Assembly: GCA_918026815.1 (NCBI GenBank) | Contig: CAKJVC010000107.1 | Span: 620,001 to 684,000, forward strand | DNA: 64,000 bases | Reading direction: 5' to 3' | Source of the DNA: Chalara sp. BL73 | Taxonomy: Eukaryota; Ascomycota; Leotiomycetes; Helotiales | Shown: positions 55,090 to 64,000 of the stretch, one piece after another | Layout of the letters: every line of letters starts with the position of its first letter | Numbering within the stretch: the first letter of the stretch is position 1 | The notes under the pieces: generated by a model | The model's database searches: none | What the model saw: only the letters and a program-made list of their open reading frames with translations | Told to the model about the DNA's origin: nothing | Program-made: the position numbers and the translations under genes

Positions 55090-55803
55090 CTTGTTGACTG
55101 TGGTGTTGAGGATGAAAGTTGAAGAGGTGATGTCGTGAGCTCCAAATGAAATGGGGAAGTTTAAGCGAGATCCTGAATTTTGGTCCCGAATATATCCATT
55201 CTTTTGAATTTTCTTACTCTCTTTCCTTAGAACGTTATCATCATTGTTGCAAAAGTAGCTTTGCATACAAGCTTATCTGCACTTTATCCAGCAAGCGCTG
55301 GGCTGCGTTGAGAATCGTTGTGACATATCCCCAAGTCTTCTCATTCTCACGTAAAAGAAAGATTCTGTCATTCCATGTCCCGTTAAATACAACTGCTTTT
55401 ATTCGTGCTTTTCTCTTCCACTAGAGTACATCATTAAAACAAATTTAACGTATCTAATTTTCACTTATGAATGAAAGCTCATTAGCCCTAGAGATACCTA
55501 GGATGGCCCTCTACCGAAGCAGCTCTCAACCTTAACATGGTTTATTCCAGATTATGGAAAATAGTTAGGTTAGTGTGATATTTATTCTTTATTTCTACCA
55601 ATATAATCCTTAACGCTGTTAGACTAACCAGACCATGCTGGTGTCAATATCCCAAAACCCAAGTGTGTTCTTCATAAGTTACATAAAATGTGCTTGCCCA
55701 ATTCTTCCTAAAAGCTGACCCTAGAATTATCCTATTTGTGATCATCAAGACCAATATCAATATCCACATTCTCCTCCGTGCTAATTCTTCCTGTTGAACG
55801 AGC
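55090..55803. other. Intergenic, no supported gene
   Basis: Promoter of EMC7 and 3' end of the MARVEL gene; A/T-rich. Confidence 0.5.
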
Positions 55804-56408
55804 TCATGCCTCTTCTTTCCTAGGAGCTTCCTTCATGGCAACCTTTGCCGCCTTGTCGGTCTTTATACCGCGGAATCCACCCTTGAACATATCAAGTGCG
55901 ACGAGTGCAGTGGAAGCGGTCCAGAGAGCCCAGGATAAGGCACCGAATACTGCATCAGCACGGGCAGCCGCGCATACTGAGCCTCGGCAAAAGAGGAGTC
56001 TTCCTAGGAAAGCTGCAAGGGCAATAAATCCGGCGAAGAAGAAAAGCATGTTGACAGCTTCAACCGCAAGATGAGCATATGGATGGTAGGCTGAAAAATG
56101 TCAGTACATGCCTTCTTAAAGGATTAGATGCCGTTCTATAACATACCCTTCTTGACAAAGCGCGGAGAGAGTTCCAAATAAAGGATTGATAAGAAAGAGA
56201 ATATGGGAGTGACAATCAAGAAGTTGATCTGCGCAGGAGATGCGGTCAAGGTATCGGCATTGTACCAATGAGCGACTAAAGTTCATCAGCAAAATCCTCA
56301 TTTGATATTTTCAGCATGAATTCTCATACCATATCCTGAGAGCCCAAGGACCACGACGGCAAACACGGCCTGAACAACTCTCAAAGGAAGTAATAGCTTG
56401 GAATTCAT
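55804..56408 (-). CDS. MARVEL-domain four-helix membrane protein
   Basis: Exons 56408-56330, 56275-56147, 56090-55804; 164 aa. Four hydrophobic segments: LRVVQAVFAVVVLGLSGYV, FLIVTPIFSFLSILYLEL, AVEAVNMLFFFAGFIALAAF and VFGALSWALWTASTALVALD. The N-terminal MNSKLLLPLRVVQ and the spacing fit the MARVEL family of fungal plasma-membrane proteins (Nce102-like and relatives). The C-terminal tail is Lys-rich and cytosolic. Both introns are phase 1 (G|TC, G|CC) with lengths 54 and 56 nt. A role in membrane domain organisation is family-based. Confidence 0.85.
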
Positions 56409-57808
56409 TTTTACGTCTATATTATCGTAGATGTGACTTAATGCGTTCTATCGTTGAGGACAATCGGTATTTCAAAAGTGGTATCTTAAAAAGAGGTGTA
56501 TAGCAGCAGCAACTAGTGCGCGCGTGTAAAGAGTGTATGGAAGAGTATGTGAAAAGGTTTGAGTTGGAATTAGGAAAAGTTTCAAAAGCGAAAGGGAGCA
56601 TATTTTGAGAAGGGGGTGTTGGCTTTACATTGGAAGCCAGTTCCAGGAGTTGGTGTTGAGGCAGGGATGTGGTGATGCATGAATTGCCCTGAAACGCCCA
56701 AGAGACCCAGGCTGTAACAACGCATTGATACATGTAGCGTGGCGCCAATTACAAGCTTTAGAGCCCCTGGAAATTTTCCGATGGCCCTGTTCCATTTCTC
56801 CAGTATGTAGACAACATGCTCAGAGATAACGTGGCGCCTATAAATGAGGGTGTGGAAGGAGATTTGCTCAGGCAAAAGAACACTGTATCTGGGACAGAGT
56901 CTATTTCGATAGAGCCGTGGAGCGCGCTTAAAGAAATGAGGCGACAAATATCATTAAGGCTAGAAACAATGGCCTGTGCCTGGTATTGAAACAGAGCTCC
57001 AACAAGGCAATACAAGTGTATAGTTCATGACATCTCAAGTCTCAAAACGGCGCCAATCGTTACCGCTTTTAGGAAACAGAAAATTCGCCTCGACTTTCAT
57101 ACATGATGGAGGTCTAAACCGTCTAGAATAGCCGCAATAACGCAAGTGAGATTTCGAATCGCTCTGTGCGCTCCGGGTTAAGTTTCTGTGGGTGGCGTGT
57201 CTAGGTTTGAGCCTCGAGTGACCGGCCCGCTTAAAGTGCATGATGGGCGGTTTGAGGGATTGCGTCGTGCTTGAGATCGACAACTTGCCCATGTTCAACC
57301 CCACTGTGTCATCCTATTTTCGATCTGAATCCAAATCTGGAACTCGGTTGTTCGCTTTCGTCATTGACGCTCAATAATTCTATAAAGCTAAGAATTTTGA
57401 CTGCTGGCCAAAACAATCGGGGGTATCAATGCGTTGAGTCATTTCTTTCTTGCTCAATCCACCATCTCCGTAGCGCCTGTCTAGATGTACGGGTGAAGAG
57501 ACACGGACTCTGCGAAAAGCTTGATTAGATTGTTTGAAATAAACCCCAACGATTTCGAATATCAGATTGTACACTCAGGTGATCACAGGGCTTCCACCGT
57601 TTGCAACAACGACCCTTTGGACAAAGCCAAGGATAAATTGTGTAGTTCAGCCAAGAAACAGGAAGAGCAAATGGCTAGTATAATGGGCTTGCTCTGTGCG
57701 CCTGTAAGTTTACGCCACAATACGACGGCAAGGCCCTTGTATTTCTACATAGTATAACAGGTATTCAATCCCCCTTCGCAATTCCTTGCTAGCAGCGAGA
57801 CTCAAAGC
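56409..57808. other. 1.4 kb without a supported gene
   Basis: Short ORFs on both strands overlap and show no splice-supported coding sequence. The left end is the MARVEL promoter and the right end the 3' region of PRP4. Confidence 0.45.
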
Positions 57809-59567
57809 TCAAATGCCCTCCATATCATTTCGTCCCCATAACTTCACCGTCCGATCAAACCCACCGCTCACAATCCACTTTGCGTCCTTGCTTGTATCAA
57901 CGCTGTGGACGTTGCCAGTGTGCCCGCTCAAACTCTGCACCAAACTCCAATCGTCAGCCGAGAAGATATTGACATTCTTATCAAAGCCACTGCTAACGAA
58001 GAATGTACCACCCTTCTTAGGTATACGTTCGCCCTTGTCGTCAACCTGAATAGCAGGCGTTTCTGATGGATCTTCCTTATACCATCGCAGATCCGATACC
58101 ACGCTTTTATGAGCTCCAACTCGGCCAGCTTCCCGCACATTGCGTAGATCCCAACACTTTACCCATCCATCACCAGAGCCAGAGAGCACGCGGAAACCAT
58201 CAATGCCCCAGTCCAGTGCATATATTGGCTTGATATGACCTTCAAGAATCATAACTGTACGACCGGTTCTGAGATCCCAGATTCGACCTATACTGTCCAT
58301 ACCTGCGCTAGCAAGAAGAGAGCCATCAGAGTTGAAACTTAGTGTAAAGACGCCACGTGAATGACCTTCTTGCAGTAACAATTCCCTTGAATCGCCACCG
58401 TCCATAGACATATCAGTCTCGGTGTTGACATCCCATAGCCTCCAAGTTGTGTCTTCAGAAGCTGAAGCCAGATACTTTCCAGATGGATGAAACTCAACTC
58501 GACAGACTCTTTGGTTGTGTCCAGAAAGTTTTGAAATAGGTGTGTCTTTATTTAAAGACCACAAGTAAACACTCCCTTCACCTCCTCCAGATGCAAGATT
58601 GACCGAGTCTTCCGAAACCGTGGTTCCGGGTAATGTTGAGCCTGGAAACCAGGAGATACCACCAACCCGATTGGTATGCCCTCGTAAAGTCTTCTTCTTG
58701 TCTAGATTCGGCACATCCAGCAGATTAATTCCACCTCCCCAATTTCCTGCAGCGATAATCTCCCCATTGGGAGAAAATCTCGTTATACTGATGGGCCGTT
58801 CACCTGCCGTTTGACTGCCCTGCAACTCAAAGCCTTGTAAACGTTCCCTAATCGCTTTGCGAAACTTGACATGCGTCCCTAATTTTATCGTAGACTCGAT
58901 CTTCTGGCTTGCGACCCTCCTCTTCGCCCTCGGTAAGGAAAAGCGCGCAATATCTCTCCGCGCATCGAGCAATCCCGGATTGCCTTTCGTATAAAACTCC
59001 TCTTCTTGTTCCGCGTCCCCAGCATCCTGCATGCTGGTGTCCTCTTCCTCATCCACGATACCATCGATCTCAGCTTGTATCGTAAGTAGCTCGCGCAACC
59101 GATCTCTCCGATCGCCTAGTCCTTCCCCAAATAAAGTAATCGGTTCTCCCATCTCTCGTAACCTCGCCCGTACCTTGCCATCTTCTGTCGGCACAACCAA
59201 AGCCGCGGCCCTCCTCTTCCTGTCAAATTGCGACAAGATCGCAGACGCGCGCTCCGGCGCGACGCCCGCAACCACCGAGGGCATATCATAGTCGCGATCC
59301 AAAGCTATTACGCTTTTGTTAGCATGCGGCACAGAGCTTTGGGGTGTCGCGTGGTCATTACTTACGGACGTTGGCTAGGTCGATTCCATTATCCTGAGAA
59401 CACCAGAACTATCAGCCGCAGAACTCTTATTACCGCGCGGGCCTGGAGTTCCTCTAGGAGAATATGAATACTGTTTGTGCAATGCGGACCTTGGGGTGGA
59501 TGGAGAGATTGGGAGAGCTTACCTCGGGTTCTGCCTCCTCCACATACGCCTGCCGTGAAGGATGCAT
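57809..59567 (-). CDS. PRP4: U4/U6 snRNP protein Prp4 (WD40)
   Basis: Exons 59567-59523, 59393-59366 (28 nt), 59304-57809; 522 aa. The N-terminus reads MHPSRQAYVEEAEPEDNGID. A pre-mRNA splicing factor 4 motif follows: VRARLREMGEPITLFGEGLG with DRRDRLRELL. The C-terminal 330 residues form a seven-blade WD40 propeller (FSPNGEIIAAGNWGGGINLL ... GHTNRVGGISWFPG ... HPSGKYLASASEDTTWRLWD ... FNSDGSLLASAGMDSIGRIW ... DAKWIVSGGFDRTVKLWG). This is the Prp4 of the U4/U6 di-snRNP, partner of Prp3 in the spliceosome; it is not the Prp4 kinase. The second blade carries a small insertion around GSTLPGTTVSEDSVN. The tiny exon 2 is set by frame (phases 0 and 1). Confidence 0.95.
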
Positions 59568-60655
59568 TGTGCTGAGTAATGCTGCTCACTAGGGAAGGCT
59601 CTCTGATTGCAGTTTACTTTTGGGCACGTAAAAGGCGTTGGTGGACTTAAGATTTCTGATAATAATTTTTTGGATAGGAAGCCTCGCTGCTAGGGCTCGC
59701 TAAAAAATGCTCCTTCGTCGCCAGCCTCGTTTAGCCTTTCCCCTAACTTCAATCAGGCAAGTTATATCCAAGCTTCCTTTGAATCGCTGCAATATATGCA
59801 AGAGAATTGGATCACATCACCATTTGTAATTTATATCCTTTCTTTTTATTTATTCAAGTTCTTTTGGTTAAGGCACTCGCCCAGGGGTATGAATACAACA
59901 AGCTTATCACTATGTTGCACTAAATCTCTCTAAGCAGTACTTCTGAGGCTAATAGGAGGGCTGAACCTGGAAAGAGGCCAGCCTTCATGGCATCTAATGA
60001 AAGCTCAGGTTGAAGAAAATACTTCAGAATGATTCTCGTTGTCCTGTCTGTCCTCTTGCTTTTACTTTTCTCTTGCCTGCCTGCCACGTCATACAGTGTT
60101 ATGGCATAAAGATGCCGATTATATGATTAACGTGGTATCCTTAATACCCAATCGCTCTATGCAAAGTAGAATGGACTGCAACGGCATATGCTCTCAGAAC
60201 ATGTACCGTACCTCTGTGTATTTATGTTTAGATATACTTCATACTGAGAAAATTTGGGTTGCTAAACACGCATACCTGACATTCTTATGGCCATTCTAGG
60301 AAACAATTCAGCTGCGTCAGAGGCCCTCTACCTGACGAACGTCTTATTATTTTGCACTCGTGGCCATAGAGCTTTTATAGCAGTAATTTAATTGTTTTTA
60401 AACGGAAAGTAAATTGAATCTATCATAAATTAACTCAATGACTAAGGTGTGTGCCTACAATAAAAATGAAAGTGTCTAATGCGCGAAGCCAGTGTCCCAC
60501 CCTACAAAGGACGCTTTACAAAACCCAATAATTGTACGGCGATAAAAAAGTACACTATGTGCCGCTAAAATCGCTACCGTTTCCTACTCTAAGTCATGAG
60601 CTATAATATTCATCTCAGGCTCTCATGATATCGTGTTCAAGTATCAGAGGGGACC
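59568..60655. other. Intergenic, no supported gene
   Basis: PRP4 promoter and 3' region of the MFS gene. ORFs at 60039-60299 and 60625-60831 are unsupported or antisense. Confidence 0.45.
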
Positions 60656-62706
60656 TCATAGAGATACAGCAGATCGTTTCCCTTTCGCTCGGATCCTTTC
60701 TCCGAAGAAATAAAACCTATGTTTTCCCTATGTCAGTTCCGACTTTTGAGGGGAATAACAGAAACACGCGTAAAAACCTTACAGAAATGGAATCGGGATC
60801 ATGGCTACAGCTAAAAGTCCTAGAAGACTGAATGCCCAATCTGAGCCTAGATTGTGAAACACTATTAGATGGTTAGCCCTTTCCGCCAACTTTTATGCAT
60901 TTTATTTTATTGGAAACTTACTGGCTGTAGCAAACAACGGGAAAGCTGCAGCCAAGACACTCCGCAACAACATGTTTGCAGCGAGGGCACTAGCTGCCAG
61001 CATGAGATATGTATCAACGAGATAATTGATTGCACTTTGGAAGATAGCAAAAAAGCCAAGTGCTAAGCAAGCGGCCCCGACGCAGAACCTGGTGACTTTT
61101 TAGCCCGAAGCTCCATAAAAGTCAAGAGAAACGTACCCAATCCAGTGAATATTTTTGCCGGAGGTCCAGCCCATTATAAAAAGTCCGGCTGCGAAGAAGA
61201 AAGACCCAAACATCATGGCTATTAGTCTAGCCTCGGGGACAGGTTTATTATTGTTCGCTATCATGCGCTTTACGTAGATTGTCTGGCACCAGATCAATAT
61301 TGCTCCGGCGAGTATGATTCCGATTATCTGTCCCATGAATGGCAGAGAGCCGACGACGCTATTCCATCCGCGTTTCTGTGCAGAGAGCATTAACAGTGGC
61401 TCCCATATAGGTGGAGGGGAAGAGCTACCTCTTGAAACTCGATCTCAAAACCCACAAATGTACTGTAAATCGGTCGGTCAGGGTTTTGTGGGAAACCTCA
61501 CAATAGAATGGACAGCGTACAGGTAGATAATTGCGTAACAAAACGCGGCATACAGGTTGACGAAGAAGCAGATCGGGTCGATACACATCTCGAGGGGGAC
61601 GATAAGATATTTGCGAGCCATATTCCCAAAGCTAAGATCGGTCTCTTCAAGCTTTGAGTGAATGGCCCAATTCTTGGTCTCTTGGCGAATTTTGTTCGCT
61701 TTGCGGCTTAGCAACACTGGAGGGTAGCTCTCATCTATGAAGAAAACGCCGGCCGCTATAATTACAGCTAAGAGAATGCCAGTAACCTAACGAATGTCAG
61801 CACCAGCCTCAATGCGCATTCTCCCATACACGTACATATTCAGTCCATCGCCATCCTACATGATGCATATTGAGAACTAAAGCCCCAGCAACAAGGGGTG
61901 CGAGCAGAGGGCCAGTAACGACAGCAATCCCATAAACAAGAAGGGCTGCTCCTCGATGCTGTGGTGGCCAAATATCTGCCATCACTCCTCCTGAATTGGT
62001 GATGGGTGCGGAGGCAAACACGCCAGCAAAGAACCGTGTAATGAGCACTGTTTGTATATCTTTTGAGGTGGCTGTAGCGAACGAGAACACCATACCAAGG
62101 AAACCCGGCACTAGGACAGATATCTTGCGACCATAGGCTTCCGAAACTGGCGCAAATAGAAGCGGTCCAAAGCCGTTTCTGAATTGTTAGCGTCTGAAGT
62201 AGAAAGTTATCGATTTTGTTCCTGTGCCTGGGCCTTTCTATGCAGCAAAATTGTTTGATACATTGGCATCCCGGCATCGAGAAAGGACTACATTTATTCC
62301 AGCCACGTACCCTAACAAAAACAAAGTCATGCCCAATAGTCCGACTTCCAAACCAACATCGAATTCCTTCTCGACCTGTGGGACAGCAGGGGTGAAGCTA
62401 AAGAAAAAGTGGCACATTAGTCGTCATTTTATCCCAACACAGGAGTATCAGAGCCTACACTGAGCTTGCCCATGTAGAGCCCATCGTGCAGAAACTGTAG
62501 AGGACTGTGTTGAGTATCTTCTTGCCCCTAGGCCAGTTCAGTGGCATGTAGGGATCGTCTGGACCTTCGAAGTCGACAAGATTGGTGTCGTTGTTGGCCT
62601 TGATGGTGTTTGTAACATCGGACACCGCTGCATCAGGTAGGTCACTGCCGCTGTGATTTGGATCACCCTCCTGCAAAGCATTTTTTTCTATATCTGAATG
62701 GTTCAT
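60656..62706 (-). CDS. MFS transporter, DHA1/polyamine-type
   Basis: Nine exons: 62706-62459, 62397-62311, 62178-61836, 61786-61521, 61462-61429 (34 nt), 61375-61137, 61088-60922, 60861-60783, 60716-60656; 507 aa. All joins keep phase. The hydrophilic N-terminus ends DDPYMPLNWPRGKKILNTVL, the usual entry of DHA1 drug:proton antiporters. Then come FTPAVPQVEKEFDVGLEVGL, GFGPLLFAPVSEAYGRK (motif A region), FFAGVFASAPITNSGGVMAD and GWRWTEYVTGILLAVIIAAG (helix 5-6). The central loop is charged, and the second half runs from YLIVPLEMCIDPICFFVNLY to MFHNLGSDWAFSLLGLLAVA. Relatives export polyamines, drugs or toxins from the cell; the substrate is unknown. Its 5' neighbour on the same strand is a possible regulator fragment. 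Confidence 0.92.
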
Positions 62707-63592
62707 ACTGCTCGTAGAACCGGCGATGTACTCGGACCAATGGATGAGCGGGCTTAACCTTTTTTCGTGGCAATTTATATTTCAGATGGACAGTACAGAA
62801 AATCAGAAATAAGAGATGTGGTTGCGAAACACTCTATAGGCAGAGATATAACATCTTTTATAGACCTAACACAAAAATGTGTGGATGACTTCTATGACTG
62901 CCACGCTATTCTTATGGAGGCGTATGTCCTTCATTGGACGAAATGTCCAGACTCAATACTGCGGAGGTAAATTAGGAGGCTCAAGGGTGTCTCTCATTAG
63001 CAAGCATGAAGTAGACTAACAAATTGTAGGAAAAGGCTTCGCAAAAAAAAGAAGATGAGAATGTCCGTCTCTGGAGATTTCTTCGCGGCCATGCTGTTCA
63101 TTGGCTGAAAAGTCCGAAGTCAAAGCGTCACTCTACACCCCTATTAATTAAGCGAGACCGTCGACAGATGATGTCGAAGAGGCTGACTTTGGGACTGACT
63201 AGTCTTCAATATGCTGTCGGAACAGTCGGGCGGAGATAACGGAGGATAGTAACCCCGATACACCTAATTAAGCAGAATCTGCAATTTTGGACAACGCCTT
63301 ACCACGTGATTATACTATGGAGAGCTAGGTACAATTCTACGCAAAGTGCAAGTCTAAAAATGATAAGCGTTGAGGACTCTGCAGAAAAAACCGTCTGAGC
63401 CATATCCTGATATTTTTTGGTTTCTCTGATTTCCCAACTATGCTTTGCTCTATAACCGGATAATGATTTGATTAGACATGCCTTGATGGATTGAAAATGG
63501 CCATGGAGGCTAGGTTTTCAGCATGTTCAAAGTTCATGTTTCTATGTGAGGTTAAAAAAACTATGAAGTAGTGGGCACGGCTCCTCTTATCA
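62707..63592. other. Intergenic, no supported gene
   Basis: Promoter of the MFS gene and 3' end of the next minus-strand gene. Confidence 0.5.
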
Positions 63593-63952
63593 CTACGACC
63601 ATATATTGGGCGCGAAACTCAGCTCGCTTCCTTGGTAGACGACATACCCATCTTGCTGAATAATGTCATCTTGTATATCGCGCAATTGGGTGGTCCAGCT
63701 CTCCCAGTTCATCTCCTCACTGAAGTCCTCTACAGTACCAAGGAAAGGATCTCCTAATAAGGATGTATCCTGTGCTGCTTGAATCAACTCTTTACTGGAA
63801 CCATTTGAAGGCATAGAAGAGTGATCTGTGGAACTACTGAAGCCAATAACCAGATCTTTTGGCTGGTATTGCGAAACGGTTTCTAGTCTCACCTGACGAG
63901 CCCGTTTGAGCAGCTTTTGCAATCGAGCCCATAATGAGCTCTTTTCCATCTC
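63593..63952 (-). CDS. Last exon of a gene leaving the window on the right
   Basis: On the minus strand a probable acceptor (GGCGTTCAG at 63953 and above) opens a frame of 119 residues ending at 63593. It reads EMEKSSLWARLQKLLKRARQ, then VSQYQPKDLVIGFSSSTDHS, SEEMNWESWTTQLRDIQDDI and ends QGSELSFAPNIWS. The amphipathic start, disordered middle and acidic/Trp end resemble the C-terminus of fungal Zn2Cys6 transcription factors, but the DNA-binding part, if any, lies outside the window. It is on the same strand as the MFS gene. Confidence 0.45.
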   Translation of the reverse strand, partial: EMEKSSLWARLQKLLKRARQVRLETVSQYQPKDLVIGFSSSTDHSSMPSNGSSKELIQAAQDTSLLGDPFLGTVEDFSEEMNWESWTTQLRDIQDDIIQQDGYVVYQGSELSFAPNIWS

Positions 63953-64000
63953 CTGAACGCCTTCAAAACATCAGTAAGACAAGCTATTATGCAAAACACG

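Noticed and set aside
1..64000. A single multi-gene RNA-silencing or defence system linking RNase III, RNase H2A, the dead RNase H, the Ars2-like and CCCH proteins
   Set aside because: The genes are scattered over 30 kb on both strands with unrelated housekeeping genes between them; shared RNA themes alone are not evidence for a system. No CRISPR, transposon or secondary-metabolite core enzyme was seen.

Overview
The window is nuclear DNA of a filamentous ascomycete. Genes are single transcription units on both strands, interrupted by 44-160 nt introns with GT...AG ends and CTAAC/CTGAC-type branch sites, and families such as Clr5-TPR, Sey1, Atg37-like and 78 kDa complex I proteins are recognisable. 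Gene content points to Pezizomycotina, and I lean to Leotiomycetes; the class is inference from remembered resemblance, not from a search. No rRNA, tRNA, CRISPR array or intact transposon was recognised.

Left part (1-20.2 kb): the 5' end of an RS-rich protein gene runs off the left edge. It is followed by a Gfd2/YDR514C-like DEDDh exonuclease, complex I 78 kDa subunit (six exons, two of them 24 and 15 nt), a doubtful small gene, a Clr5-TPR protein, an RNase H-fold protein that has lost its catalytic residues, a C2H2 protein with an Ars2-like finger, a double-CCCH protein whose SH3-like tail is joined by a probable GC-AG intron, an Atg37-like acyl-CoA-binding membrane protein, and an RNase III with intact active site.

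Middle (20.2-39.7 kb): mitoribosomal mS33/Rsm27 (divergent from RNase III), a Pumilio protein, then an eroded accessory patch (about 26.2-28.7 kb) with a broken ankyrin-repeat gene and two gene remnants. After it come an orphan membrane protein, succinyl-CoA ligase beta, Sey1, a short SAM-domain protein, about 1.9 kb without genes, and RNase H2 subunit A.

Right part (39.7-64 kb): an MFS sugar/lactose-permease-like transporter with a GC-rich palindrome upstream, a Pns1/CTL-type transporter, a Rab GTPase with a long internal insertion, a WW-domain protein with a Q/G/Y-rich tail, two uncharacterised acidic coiled-coil proteins, EMC7, a MARVEL-type membrane protein, splicing factor Prp4, a nine-exon DHA1-like MFS transporter, and the last exon of a gene that leaves the window on the right.

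Most genes are core functions: respiration and TCA cycle, ER shaping and insertion, vesicle traffic, RNA processing. There is no obvious secondary-metabolite or defence cluster. Several RNA/RNase-type proteins occur, but they are interspersed with unrelated genes and I do not claim an operon-like system. All splice models were built by eye from consensus sites, frame continuity and family similarity; none is backed by transcripts.
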